A DNA stretch of 64,000 nucleotides. Source: Bugula neritina (taxonomy: Eukaryota; Bryozoa; Gymnolaemata; Cheilostomatida; Bugulidae). Location: NCBI GenBank assembly GCA_964035545.1, contig OZ037766.1, positions 23,768,767 through 23,832,766 on the forward strand. The letters are read 5' to 3'. Below, one piece after another: positions 1-15,600 of this stretch. A program made the translations under genes and the position numbers. The notes under the pieces were generated by a model. It was not told the DNA's origin and did no database searches. It was given only the letters and a program-made list of their open reading frames with translations. How positions within the stretch are numbered: position 1 is the stretch's first letter; the number at the start of each line of letters is the position of its first letter.

Positions 1-401
1 CATCTAATACCACATCAAAAGATAGCTAAAATTGTTATCTGACAAGAAGTTGTTTGAAAATAAATTAAATTTTTTCAAAGTGGAGCAGGTAAAACAGGTT
101 CAATGATAGTTGTCAGTGGCTTGGGCAGATAATAAATAATATAATTATTGCTATCTATTGTTGTAAACTAAACATGAACAAAGCCTATACAAACGCCAGT
201 TATGCCTAGCATGTTTTGAATGCACAAGGTCAAACTAGTTGAGGTGCTTAAACATAAGTACACCATACTTAGTTTGGATGACCAGCAAACGCCATAATAA
301 TCTTCCAGCAGAAAACTGGAGCTAAGGCTAAAAGCCACCACCACCTAGTAATATAGTAAAGAAACTATAGAAGTGGAAACAATACTCATTATTAAACAGC
401 A
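1..401. other. Left-edge intron of the EGF-domain gene
   Basis: Downstream of the donor after EGF domain 14; AT-rich, with no exon recognised. Confidence 0.5.
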
Positions 402-407
402 GCTAAC

Positions 408-3400
408 CTTTACACTGAGCACGACCATCTCCTTTGTAACCTTCTTTACATTTACAATCATATGAACCTATAGTATTGAGACAGTCTGCAGTGGGAAGAC
501 AACTATTATCAGCATCACATTCACTGATATCTGAAACACAATACAAAACAGAGTATTAGTAATAGAATAACATAATACAGAACACTACTTATCATGCTAT
601 GTGTAGACTATGTATAAAAAATCTGCAAAAAAACTAATGTTTTGAATGTAGGTTTTGATTATGCGTCACATAAACTAATCTTTAATTTTGTTGATATAAA
701 ATTTTTTTTTAAAAACAAAAACAGAGAATAGCCAAATGATGTGCTCATGTGAGTTAAACCTTTACGAGATGTTAAAAACATCACAGTTACTAAAAAGCAA
801 AGCGAAAACAATAACTAACAAGCCTAAGAACCGTATTGATGGCTCAGCTTTGACTAAACAGTCTTGAAAACAGTACAAGTCATTACTAAGAAAGTTAGCG
901 TTTTTAGGTTAACTTCTTACCAAGTTCTTCAACATAATATAACCAACATATATCAACTCCCCTGTTACTATGTACTCTGAATATAACTAACATATACCAA
1001 CTCATGTGTTACTATATACTCTGAATATAACTAGCATATATCAACTCATGTGTTACTATGCTCTGAATATAACTAACATATACCAACTCATCTGTTACTA
1101 TGTACTCTGAATATAACTAGCATATACCAACTCATGTGTTACTATACTCTGAATATAACTAACATATACCAACTCATCTGTTACTATACTCTGAATATAA
1201 CTAACATATATCAACTCATATGTTACTATACTCTGAATATAACTGATAAATACTAATTCACGGATATATTGACACTACAAAAGAAAATATATTCACAAGC
1301 TGCAGCTCACCTGCACAAGGTTTGTCTAAACCATTTCCAGTGTAGCCTGCAGAACAGGTGCAGATAAATCCTCCCTCAAGCTTGTTAATACATTTAGTAC
1401 TATTTTCAGTTCCTTTACAAGGGTTACTTTTACATGGATTAGCATCTAAAAGTTAGTTAAATAGTGTAGAGTGTGTAAGCAAAGATTAGGAGCATGGCTA
1501 AACACTACTTTTTTCTACAATAAAAATCAAGCTACATAATTATGTAAGAAAATTATTATATAAGTTGAATATACAATTCGTAGTAAAACTGTCTGGGTTT
1601 GATGATGACTGTCATGTGAAGTACAAAACAGGTAGGAAAAATCTTCATAAACGTTGGAACCTGTTATTATTTAATAGAAAGGAAAGGATTCTACAGCTTT
1701 TAAAGCACACATAGACTTCCTTATAGAATACAATTCATACAATGCTATTCTAGAATATTCCAAAGGGAAATATTCAGAGTCCCTCCTCTCAGTTCACATA
1801 CCTACACAAGTGGTCCCATTACCAACATAACCTGAGTTACACACACAGGAATACTCAAGCTTAAAGTTGACAAACTCTCTAACACATCTGCCATTTTTAG
1901 AACATATTTGTGTCAGGTCTGGACACGGTTCGCCGTCTACAAGAGATATTAGCATCCAGTTAAACAAGTAAATAGAAAGACAAGCAAGCTACTGACTACT
2001 GAAAAGTTGTTAAAACTTTCACTAAACATGGCACAAAAAATAAGCCAAGTACTCATGTAAGAAAATCCTTTTTTGTTTTAAAACAGCAATGGCACTTTCA
2101 CTGTGAGCTTTAACACAGCTGTTGTAGTATAACAACATTCACTACACAAATTACTTAGAATATTAATTGCTTAACGCAAGAATTAAAATTACTAAAATAT
2201 TATAAAACTAGCGAAAAATAATTAAATCATGCGTCAGTTTGTATAACTGAGATATTTATTATCATGGTACATACTTTGTTAATCAAATGATAATCTGGAA
2301 AGTTTATAGTCTACCAGTTTCAAATAATGTGAGCAAATAACTAATAATAATAATTCTTCAGGAGACGCATAGTTCACTGAGAGATCTAGGTAGCTGCATT
2401 CTATGTTATAATGTTCAGCAAAGTTAATATATTTAAGTTGCTAAGATTAATCAGTTTTCTATATATAGAGTTGCTTCTAAGGCAGCACAGTTTGCATACT
2501 AATATGCAATGTAACACATTGTATTGTCTTTGTAAGATTTATTAATCTAGTAGTTGTATACATTATTTATAACAGAGCTGCAAAAAAATTGTAAAAATAA
2601 AGGTTGGCAGTTGGAGAAAGCAAATTTTTATAAAAAGCTTTTAATGCAATGATTTCAATTATCAGTGCACAGCTCACACAAAAATGCATATAAATAATAT
2701 AAATGCATACAACAGAAACTAGTTGTATTAATATGCTTGCTTGAGTATTCTTTATTGACACAAAAACAGAATAAAGACAGAGTTCAACGGTAAGTGTGAA
2801 GCTGTAACTACTCAGCTGTGCTTGTTATATGGCAAGATGAGTGTCACAGGTCAAGCAGACAGTTATAAACACAGGGGTCATAGTCAGCAGTGTATTTACT
2901 TATAGTTAGTCTTAGTGCATAGACAGGAAACAGGACTAGTAAAACAGTAGGTTATAATTGTAAGTTACGTCAGCAAAGTCAAATAATACTATAATAAACT
3001 ATACTGTAGTATCTTCAGATATGCTTATTGAGTGTAATTAAAAAATGTAGTTGCATAAATAAATATTGAAAACACCACAATCTAATTTCAAAGGAATAAA
3101 TATTGCTTTGAAAAACTTGTTTCAGGGCAAAGATGTGTGAAAGTTCATATTATAGACAGTAGACACACATATTTCATAATTAGATGGTTTTTTAAGCAAA
3201 AATTGTGAACTCAACAGGGAGTGTTGATTTAATTATCTCAGGAAGTAGCATATAAAAACTCCTGGTGTTGTCTTGGGGTTTTATTAAAATAAAACTGCAG
3301 CATGTATAAATTTTTGCTGCAGACATGTTTACAAAAGCGAAAACTGTTAGAAGTTGATATCTCTTACACAGAGTTTGGTCAAGTCACGAAACTTTAATGA

Positions 3401-3661
3401 ACTCAGATATGCTAGCTAGAAATATGAGCTGTAAGCTTGGTAAAATATTAAATTATTTTGCAATGCTGTAGAGTTTGCTAATTCCTTCTCATAAGTAACT
3501 ACAAACAGCAGAAAGAAGATATGCATACTCACCATAACATAAGTTATATCCATCTCCTTTGAATCCTGAGGGACATGAGCAATTGTATCCCCCTTTTCCA
3601 TCATTAAGACAAGGTGCATTTGGGTGTCCTTTACATGGTGATGATGAACATTGGTCTATAT
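408..3661 (-). CDS. EGF-like domains 11-14 (exons 12-15)
   Basis: Exons 3661-3533 (DIDQCSSSPC...), 1936-1802 (DGEPCPDL...), 1445-1311 (DANPCKSNPC...) and 530-408 (DISECDADNSC...GYKGDG). Each has six cysteines, clean AG/GT borders and phase 1-1. The last visible donor (GTTAGC at 407-402) shows that the coding sequence continues past the left edge. Positions 1-401 contain only intron sequence as far as I can see. Confidence 0.8.
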
Positions 3662-6600
3662 CTGAGTGTACATAAAATATAAATTAAAGGGTTTTTTTCA
3701 TATAATAAGTAAAATATAAAAAGCTGCCTGAGCATAACATCTGGAAACCGCACCATATTCTAATTATGCTTCATTTGCACACATATATCTGCTATGAATG
3801 GTAAAACTGAAACTGAGCTGATGAACTGTTAACACATAAAGATAAATAATTACGCACATAACTATTAAAGCTATTTTATAAAGTATTGAGATGTGTTACT
3901 CAAGGATGTAGTGGTATCCATACGCCGTATGGCCTAGGAGAAAATAGACTGTTCTAGGCCATACGCCCGTATGGGCATAATATTTTTGAAAGATGATTAG
4001 TGCACAGGATAGTTGTGGCATCCTCACTGAGAACATCATCAATTTCGCTCACAATCTAATTTAAGTTCTTGTTATGTTAATGCTATGTGGGTGGCATGCG
4101 TGTTGCCTACTTGTGATTGTTTAGCCTGAGATTACACAATGAATAATAAGCAGCTGCCTCAATAGAGGCTTTTCACAAGCCCTCTGGGGACATTTGTATT
4201 TTGAAGTTGTCTCCTCCCAGACGGGCGTGGTGTAGTCTCCATGATATATGGAACAAGCACATAAAATCAGTAGAAATTTAAGGTTTGTGTGAAGACTATT
4301 GCTAGTACGAGTTTCATTTTTTCTGAGATTAATATTTTGGCCTAAGCACACAGGTTAGCAGTTCCAGAAAAATTTTATAGCTGTTGACCTTTCAACTCTT
4401 TGGTCAGAATGTGCTGTTAACACAGTGTTAGAGCACTGCTACTCTGCTAGTGCACTGAATGAGACAGCAGATTAGCTATGTTAGCATTTTCATTACACTT
4501 ACACACTTATGCTATGAGAATAGCTAGACTATAACCTCAACATCCATCATTTTCACAAAAAGCATTCTCACAAAACTATAAATATATATTAAATAGACAG
4601 ATTAAATTTGTAGTATCAAAATGATGTGTGATAGCATGTGCACTTAATTACACTTTGAAGAGTTTGTGCTACATTATGTTCAAAGGACCGTAAATGCTTT
4701 ACATAGTTTCATGTTATGGCTAAAACTTCTTTAAAAAAAATATTACCAAGAAAAGCAAAGCTCAGTTTATGCAAAAATTTATTAAAAACACTTTACATTT
4801 AGGCAGGCATCTTTTCATTCAGTATTGTGCTGTGCATTGGTGATTGCTAAGGAAAAATATTTCATTTCAGTGTATATATCACTAATTTGTAGAAAATCTA
4901 TGAAGGCTATTGAAAGGATCAAAAAATGCTATGCCTAAATTTCTCAGGTTTCCGACAGTGTTTGTTCTATTCCAATACCATACTTTCATGCTGAGATATT
5001 TGGCAGGGATTGAAAAATAAACTTTTCAGATAAAATTGGCCAAAAATGGGTAGTTTTTTGCTTATAACTTTGCAAAAAATATATTGAAAACTCGAAAAAG
5101 CAGGTGCTCTGAGGAACAGGAAGACCTACAACATGGCTTCTAAATTTTAATTCTAGCACAATTAAGTGAGGTTTTATTTGGCTGGACTGAATTCTTATAA
5201 TATACCAATGATGTGGCCTCAGCAAGGTTGTGACAGCTAGAAGGTTGCCCTTATCTATCTTGTGTGGACTTGTATTTTGTCAATAAGCCATGGCATTTAG
5301 AAAAAACCAATATGAAATCCAGAAATAAAATCAAAGTGTCCTCAGGAAACAGTACCAGTTGTGTAAGAGAGGTTGATGAAAATTTATCACTGAGGTCTAC
5401 AGGTACTATGTCCACATTTTTGTCAAAAACCTAGCGTTATTGCATGTTAATTATCAATGCAATGAGGTTTTGCAAACTGTACACCACCATGAATAATCAT
5501 TTATGTTTGGTTGTACTAACTAACATCTGGCTTTATATTTAATCATCTTCTAGGTTAATACATTAAACTTGTCAAATTTGTTCTTTTGGGTTATATTTCC
5601 TTGATGTGTCCAGTGGAAGCTCAGGGGTTTTATTTTAAAACCAAGTTAGCATACTCTTCTTGGGTGTGCTTTATTGTGTGTAAGGAGGTGGGGTGGTATC
5701 TCTTTATGGATTAGAGTCATTAGACTAATACTCTAATAAACTCCAAATAAGTTTTCAACCAATTTCTGCTTGCCAAGAGTTATCAATTCAAATTGCTCTT
5801 TATAAATAACCAACACACATTTTCTGATTTGCAATCCGCCTCTCTTCTGATCTCTTATTTTTTTTCTGTGCACGTTAGTCTATTAGTTATTAATAAAATA
5901 ATCAGGTTGCATTTGGAGAGCACTTGTTACCTGCCTCTATCCTTCCATCTTTTTGAAATCTTCAGCAATTTTTCTGTACAGTTTGGACTTAGTGCATGTC
6001 AGAACAAACTTAACTGCAGTTGAGTAAGACTACATTTAAAATTACAGTCAACAGGTATGGGACAATAATGAATATTTATATAGTTTGCAGCAATGCCCAG
6101 ACGTCATGTAGCTGGTATGGTATGAAAATAATAGCGAGGTGCACATTTCAACACAAATTTTTTCAGAAGAATTAGAATTTACAATGGCTTTAAAATGCAT
6201 AAATTTGCATCAGAAGAGCTCTGAGAGCTTCGGCGGCCAGGGCGCTGCCCCGGACCCCGCCGAGGGCCTGGGCGGCCCCCTGGACCCCCGGCCTGAGAGT
6301 ATGGCCTAGAATATTTTTGCCACTACATCCCTGGCTATATTTAATAGAATATGCAAATTAGACAAAATGGAGGTATTATTGAGTGATATTTATTATTTCA
6401 GTGTTCCTTTATTGCAAACTATATGCGTATTTTTATTACCCTTTTTCATTTTTTACTTGATCAAGAAGATTGGCACAGCAGAGAGCTCTGTAGACTCGTA
6501 AGTTGAGATGAATATTATGTCAGATAGTTGTATTAAATAAGTTTTATTGACAAGCAAATAATAATAATTTATTTAGAAAGCAACTCAGCTTTAGTAGATA

Positions 6601-9600
6601 GATGTGCATTAGGTTGGAAAATGGCAATAGTTGTTAGTGATACTGGAAAGGGCACGGCTGAAGAAATAATTATTACGATTGTTTACTTTCCTGTAGGTTT
6701 AGGGCAGTGTTGTTTTAGTATTTTACAATTTATTTAAACAAATGGTTTCATTACCAAATGCAATTATACAAAGTTGTAAATAATTATTTAATAATATTTT
6801 TGTTCTATTTTCTACATAAATTAATACGATCTATAATCAAAATTTAGGGGAGAAATCTATAAAAGTGTATTTACTTAGTGTATAGCTAAAACTTTGAGCT
6901 TTCAAAAAGTTGTTTTGTATCATAAAAGCAACCGAAGAAAAATTATCAAATTATTTGCTATTGACATTTAGGGATTTCTTTTTATTTTTAAACTAAAAAA
7001 TTAATCAACAAGCTGGTTATATATTGTGCTGATAGCAAGATGACAGCAGTACGTTATGCTGAGTGATATAACTTTAAAATTGCATAACCTCGTGTTATAA
7101 ACAACAAATGAAATATTCAAATTTTAGTAGAATTCAACATGACCCCCGGCCTCAGAGTATGGCCTAGAATATTTTTACCACTACATCCCTGGACTGTTAC
7201 TACATGATAGCCTACAGTATATAGTAAACATATTAATGTCTAAATTACCATGTAATGTTACTGAGAGATAGCAGTTGTCTTACCCACACAGGAAGTGATA
7301 CCATCTCCATAGTAACCAGATGCACACTCACATGTGTAATTTCCTACTGTGTTATTACATACAGCATTTGCATGACAGTTAGAAATATTGGCTTTGCATT
7401 CATCTATATCTGCATAAAGAGAAACAAGGGACAAAAATTAAACTGACATTTTTACCATGTTGGCTGCATGAGCTCTTATAATAAATATCATAAATACAAC
7501 TCTATACTTGACATACATTTACATTTCTAAATAAAAGCCCAGTTAATGTGTAAGCAGGTACATATTTTTTCTACAGGTGGTATGGAACAGATAGTATAAC
7601 ACATCAGATAACACAAGTTAAACACAATAGCAGTGCGAAGTAGATTAGATATACTGACAGGTGGATGTAATCTATTAGTATTAATGAGAGTACAAATATC
7701 TCTAACAACTGAACTTACCATCACAGGATGTTTTACCATCATTAGAGTAACCTGATTCACACTGACACTCATAAGATCCGTCTGTGTTTGCATCACTACA
7801 TATCTCATAACAACATATATGGAGTAAAGGACCAGGTTGCATACTTTAACTCCATATAGCCATATAATTACAAGAATAACTAAATACAATTACCTGAACA
7901 GGTGAGTTTCCCATCTCCAGTGTATCCTTTGTTACATAAACAGGTATATGCCCCGTCAGTATTGTTACAGGTAGCCAGAGGGTGACAGGTATAATCTCCA
8001 GTTTGACATTCATTTATATCTAGAATATACACATTGCAGTACTCTGTAGGAAAAGGTACTCTATATGCATGGGTAAGTTGACAGATATATATTGTGTACA
8101 TAAGCCTAGATGTCCTGCTCGTGTTTTCACATAAGATGAATTGGAAGATGACTTTTAAGGCCTTTTATTTCACACTTTTATATTACATATAAATTATTTA
8201 GTTTACTATAATTGCTAAATATATGCACCAGTAAAGAATTCTATATATAATCAGATGTTCAAGGTGTTACATAAACACATGTTATACTGTATGATACATT
8301 TTATCTCAATTTGTTGTAAAAATAAGCGCTTAAAGTGTTTAAAATCATCCTAGACAAAAATATCGGGGCTGCTAATACTTCTAGCTAATTAGACTCGTGC
8401 GAGGTGACACTCATAAAATCCATCTGTGTTTATACACTGAGCCTTCTCATGACAGGAAACTGTGTCACATTCATTGATGTCTACAGTTCTTATAGCATAC
8501 GAGTACAGTATGAAGGACAGGTGAGTTTAAAAGGTTAGCTTTTCAGTTTAGTGCATTAATTAGTTTTTAAACAACTTTCACACACACTATTTGATTACAG
8601 ATACTTTGTTATCATGTAATTTTTGTACAACTAAAATATTGAATATTAACAAAATATTTGGTTAACTGCAATGTCAGAAGCAAAAAACTTCTGTCATTTA
8701 TCTTTCCACAATATACATTTCTCATCGATATGATGGGACTTATTTTTTGGTTAACATATTTCAGTCATACCTGTCTGTTTAATAATATAAAGCATGGGGA
8801 AAGATGGAATGGGAAAAATCTTTCAAGTTTTAACTATAAGAACAAATATTTTAATTTGATTCCCACAAAATGAGAGTTTGTGAATATAACCAAACACAGC
8901 AATCTCAAACTTTTATATTGTAATTGTATCTACTTTAACAATAAACTACCTCCATACAATCAATACAGCCTGTCATTATAACTAATAGAGTAGGCCAAAT
9001 ATATCCCAACCAATGAGTGTAAGACTAAGTGAACATTTGTATAGCATATGATAATTTTACCCCATTATCAATCACCTATTTATTTTTGTGCACGTGTATT
9101 TTTATATAGGTTTTTCACATCCAAGAAAGCAGTAAACACACACATTGTTATGGTCTGTAAATAGGACATCTATTGATTGTTATATATTCACGAGATATTT
9201 CTTATTTGTTAATTTAATTCCTGTAAACGCAAACAACTAATTCACTTACAAACGAAGTTAATTGTGAAGCCAACATACATGTATTATATGTAGCTAAGAA
9301 ACATTTGTAGCGTGATAGTATCTTAATATGTAATATATATTATTTATAAAGGGCTTCACTGCTATCATTCTCAGCGAAACTTTTATTTACAGTTTAGAGA
9401 GTTCTTTTGGACAACCCTGAATATAGTTGATTGTGGTAACTATTGATTTAAAAAGTATGTGAAATTAAATGATGACTTTGTGAATAAATTTACTGAACAA
9501 TAATTGGCTACTTTAAACATGATTTTCTTTGAACTTTACACCTAACAATTCTCTACAAAAAGAGTTCTATTAGCAATTAGCATAGTTGATAATTTCTACA

Positions 9601-12600
9601 GCATATATTATGCTATAACCTGACCAACCGTCGTGACATGTAAAGTTTGCAGAATATTTACCAAACTGGAGAAAACAGAGTAAAGTACAACATTGTTATA
9701 TAATTGTACAAATTTATAATAATAACTGTAAATTATAGGATTATTTGACTGTCACCTTCACACTGTGTTACACCATCGCCACTATAACCTTCCTTACATG
9801 TACAGTTGAAACTACCAATAGTATTACTACAGACTGCATTCACATGGCAGTTATCCTCTCCTAGCAGACATTCATCTTTATCTAAAAATACAGAATAACA
9901 ACAGCTTATAGAGAGTAAGTTATGCACAACGTACTTCATCTAAAAAATAAATAACTGTCAGCAGTAAATGTAAGACGAAATCAGGTATTTCAGCAGCAAA
10001 GTTGGCATCATGTGACACAAGTTACATAACTATGGCAGCACATAAATAAAACTAAAGCAAGATTACACAGGGGGGGGGGGGGGAGATAAGTTTAGCTTTG
10101 TCTCACACATGACCCACTGCACTACTACATATCTCATAACAACATATATGGAGTAAAGGACCAGGTGGCATATTATAGCTCCATATAGTCATATAATTAC
10201 AAGAAAAACTGAATACAATTACCTGAACAGGTGAGTTTTCCATCTCCAGTGTATCCTTTGTTACATAAACATGTATATGCCCCGTCAGTATTGTTACAGG
10301 TAGCCAGAGAGTGACAGGTATAATCTCCAGTTTGACATTCATTTATATCTAGAATATACACATTGCAGTACTCTGTAGGAAAGGGTACTCTATATGCATG
10401 AGTAAGTTGACAGATAAATACAGTGTACACAAGGTCCTGCTCTTGTCTTCAAATCAAATGAATTGGAAGATGACTTTTAAGGCCTTTTATTTCACACTTT
10501 TATAGCCATTACATATACATTATTTAGTTTACTATAATTACTAAATATATGCACCAGCAAAGAATTCTATATATAATCAGATGTTCAAGGTGTTACATAA
10601 ACACATGTTATACTGTATGATACATTTTATCTCATTTTGTTGTAAAAATAAGCGCTTAAAGTGTATAAAAATCATCCTAGACAAAAATATCGGGGCTGCT
10701 AATAATTCTAGCTAATTAGACTCGTGCGAGGTGACACTCATAAAATCCATCTGTGTTTATACACTGAGCCTTCTCATGACAGGAAACTGTGTCACATTCA
10801 TTGATGTCTACAGTTCTTATAGTATATGAGTACAGTATGAAGGACAAGTGAGTTTAAAAGGTTAGCTTTTCAGTTTAGTGCATTAATTAGTTTTTAAACA
10901 ACTTTCACACACAGTATTTGATTACAGATATTTTTTATCATGTAATTTTGTATAACTAAAACTATTGAACATTAACAAAATGTTTGGTTAACTGCAATGT
11001 CAGAAGCGAAAAACTTCTGTCATTCATCTTTCCACAATATACATTTCTTATCCATATGATGGGACTTATTTTTTGATAAACATATTTCAGTCATACCTGT
11101 CTGTTTAATAATATAAAGCATGGGGAAAGATGGAATGGGAAAAATCTTTCATGTTTTAACTATAAGAACAAATATTTTAATTTGATTCCCACAAAATAGG
11201 AGTTTGTGAATATAACCAAACACAGAAATCTCAAACTTTTATATTGTAATTGCAACTACTTCAACCATAAACTATCTCAGTAAGATCAATACAGCCTGTC
11301 ATTATAACTAATTAAGAGTAAGCCAAATATTTCTCAACCAATGAGTGTAAGACTAAGTGAACATTTGTATAGCATATGGTAATTTTACCCCATCATCAAT
11401 CGCCTATTTTTTTTGTGCATGTATATTTTTATATAGGTTTTTCACATCCAAGAAAGCAGTAAACACACACATTGTTATGGTCTGTAAATAGGACATCTAT
11501 TGATTGTTATATATTATTCATGAGATATTTCTTATTTGTTAATTTATTTCCTATAAACGCAAACAACTAATTCACTTACAAACATGAAAAGCATTAATTG
11601 TGAAGCCAAAAACAAATGTTTAGCCAAACTGAAATAAAAAATATGCATTGGTGTAAAAAGGAAGACAAAGCTACATGATATAGTTACAGTTCTGTATCAA
11701 TGCAATTATCCAACCTAATTTTCTAAATAAAAATTACAATCTCCATTTTTATATTTCAACTAGTGATAACTTGGAAATTAACGGTTGAAACTTACATAAT
11801 TATGGGCCTAATCCTTGTCTTTTTAATTATTTGCATGTCTAGAAATGCAAGTTTTTAAAAAAGAATTTCAATATGCTGTCCAGTGTGCAACACAATAGTA
11901 CAGTAGTCAAGTTACATACAAAGCTTAGAAACAACCTTGAGATTAGAGAAGAAAAGAGGGAACTTACATAACAGATAGTATTATTTTAATCATCACAATG
12001 ACTTCCGTATAATTTAGTACTTGAACTAGATTTTTCAGATACCACAAAGTTTGTTTCTACTTAGATTTCATAAGATTATGTTCCTTTTAATTAGCAAATA
12101 CATATGATAAAACATACACTACAAATTAAATGTTGAAATTTACATTTACATTAAATTAGCATTACACTGCGTTTTGGTTCTAATTATATGCAAGTCTTAA
12201 AAGAGAAATTCTAAGCTAAAAGTAGATGATTGGTAACCATAGAAACAAGTGTTTTACTTCATATTATATAACAAGTTCTTAATACACAGCAATATAAGCT
12301 CAATCATTCTAACTTCCATAATTACTAGTTATTTACCCCACAGTATTTTTTGTAGCTACTAAGGAGTAGATCACTAGAATGCTTTTAGGGGCGGAAATAT
12401 ATCTGAATTTTTTGAAAAAAGGCATAAACTGTTATTCATTACAACATTATTGCTACAGTAAATGCATCTCAATAACCTTACACTTTTCAATCAGAGGCAA
12501 AACAGATCACTTGAGACAGAAACCATGCAGTAATTTTATTACATAATGTTGACATTGAAAGATATTAGCTATACAGATACCTCTTGGTGCTTTCATGGTA

Positions 12601-15600
12601 GAATAATTTTAATATAAAAAGAAACTTAGAACCACTTAATTTGACTTTCCACAGACTGCCAGAGACTTACTTTTCAGGATTTCAAATCAATTTTAAATTA
12701 GTCACAATATATTTCAGACATACTTTTTAATTACAAATCATACTTAAAACCACTGAATCAATAAAGATGCAGTCTGGAGATAAATATGCCTAAACAAGTG
12801 AAAAGCAGATCTCACCTTTACAGAATGTACCGTTTCCAGTAAAACCAGATCTACATGAGCACTTAGACTGAAGTCCATTATCAAATTTTACATCACATTT
12901 TCCAAACTTGGAGCAAATAAGGGAGTTGTCTGGACATGGTATTCCCTCTAAAATTAACCATGTATTAATAACAGATGTTTAAATTTTCAGATGTATTACA
13001 CACTACGGTGCTGTATTACAAAATAGTGTAAGTTGTGAATTAATTCTGACGGAGACATTTGTATTGACTCTAATGTCTCCCCAAATAAATTTACTGAACA
13101 ATAATTGGCTACTTTAAACATGATTTTCTATGAACTATACACCAAACAATTCTCTACAAGAAGAGTTCTATTAGCATAGTTTAGACTTTCTACTGCATGT
13201 TGCACTACAACCTGACTTATCATCTTGACATATAAAATGAACAAACTGTAAAAAAACAGTGAAATATTATTGTCATGTGATTGTACAAGTGTACGATAAT
13301 AACCGTAAATTATAGGATTATTTGACTGTCACCTTTGCACTGTGTTACACCATCGCCACTATAACCTTCCTTACATGTACAGTCAAAACTACCAATAGTA
13401 TTATTACAGACTGCATTCGCATGGCAGTTATCCTCTCCTAGCAGACATTCATTTATATCTAAAAGACAGAATAAAAACAGCAAAAGTTAGATTATTTTCA
13501 GCCAGTAACAAAAACACAGAGAGAGTAAGTTATGCATAATATATTCAATCCAGAAAAGTAAATAACAATCAGCAGTAAATGTAAAACAAAATTAGGTGTT
13601 AAGCAGCAAAGTGGGCGTCATGTGACACAAGTTACATAACTATGGCAGCACATAAATAAAACTAAAGCAAGACTACACAGGGGGGAGGACAAGTTTAACT
13701 TTGTCTCACACATGACCCACTGCATCACTAAATATCTCATAACAACATACATGGAATAAATGACCAGGTGGCATATTATAGCTCCATATAGTCATATAAA
13801 TACAAGAAAAACTGAATGCAATTACCTGAACAGGTAAGTTTCCCATCTCCACTGTATCCTTTGTTACATAAACAGGTATATGCCCCGTCAGTATTCTTAC
13901 AGGTAGCCTGAGGGTGACAGGTATAATTTCCAGTTTGACATTCATTTATATCTAGAATATACACATCGCAGTACTCTAAAGGAAAAGGTATTATATATGC
14001 ATGAGTAAGTTGACAGGTAAATATTGTGTACATAAGCCTAGAGGTCCTGCTCGTGTCTTCACATAAGATGAATTGAAAATCATTTCAAGGCGTTTTATTT
14101 TACCCTTCTACATTGCATAGAAATTAAATAGTTCACCATTAACTAAATTTATTTCAAGAACTTCAACGCAATCAGATGTTACGGGTGTTACATAAACACA
14201 TGCTGCTGAATGAAAACTAAAATATACAACTTTTATCTTATTCTGTGGCAAAAAAGGGTTTTAGAACGTATAGAAATTATGCTGAGCTGGAGAATCAGAG
14301 TTGCCAGGAAATCTGGTGAAGTAGACTCCTGTGAGGTAACAGAATAAACAGTAATCACGCTGACATGCTGACCTGAAGTTCACAAGGTGTCAAACTAACA
14401 AAAACAACTACTAATCAATAAGTTGAAATATCCACTTAGTTATATAGAGCATGAACACAGACTACCCCGATAGCTATTAAAATCAAATACTCTTAATAAC
14501 AAATATTCGCAGAATATAGACTTATAACACAGATGAGACATCATTGGGCCATTACGGTTATTCAAGACGTGGTAGGGAGAACACAGAATTGGAATTATTA
14601 AATAATCAAGAAAGGTTACAAGTTTCTGTAGCAGACAGTACTTATGTTGGTAGGAAAAACAACACCCATCATCTAAATCAGTCTGGACTGAAAAGTAGAT
14701 AATCATCTGAACACTTTATGGGTAAGTTTGAACTCACGCAATTTTATAGTCACCATCCCTGTTGCAAACCCCTGATGGAAGATTTTATTTAAGGGGGCTG
14801 AGGACTTATGCGCATGTGGCACAGGAGCAATTATAAATGGATGCTCTTCCTAACATCACCAATGGCCTGTACTGGGGTTCGAACCCATGAATTAGTGCTT
14901 ACTAGACAAACGCTCTAACCCCCAGACCACACTCAAACCTGTAAACCACGCTCAAACCCCTTCATAGTTGAATTAAAATAGATAAAACCACTGAAAGATT
15001 CAGAAATCAACAACACTGACAAACATCAACATGTGCTTGCAGAACTCTAGGGCGCCAGCTTTGCAAGGGTGGAGAATGAAAAATTTGACAATGAAGGACA
15101 AAACCAGTCTCTTGATAGTAAGGTGCATATATCTAACTGGTTTTCAGTACTATAGCTATTGGTAAAACTATTGAATAAGTTCTGATTTCATGGTTATCTA
15201 TATTTACATTGTATGATTAAGTCACAAGATAAACCAGCTCTATGTATTTGTGCAGTGTCACTTAACTACCAGGCTATTCTACACTTATCAGTCAGCATAT
15301 AATATAGAGTCTAGTGTGTATGATTTTACACTATAACAAGTGGTGTCATACTTATACCAATCTATTTCCTTGTATAATCCATACAAATTCAAAAAGAAAC
15401 TGGGTGGGGAGTTAGAACTTTTCGTTGACAGTACCACCAACACTAAAGATTCAATGAACCAATGTGAATCGTTTGTTGGTATAAAACAAAACTAAAACAT
15501 TAAATAGCATCATAGGTTAAAACTATAGAGTTGCCTTGAAATTATCAAACTTCAGTTATTATTGCTTTTATAAAAAAAATGAAAATAGACGTAATTGATA

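Noticed and set aside
4121-5225. Minus-strand frames of 76-79 residues inside the hAT-like element
   Set aside because: No transposase motif or conserved residues; the length is expected by chance.
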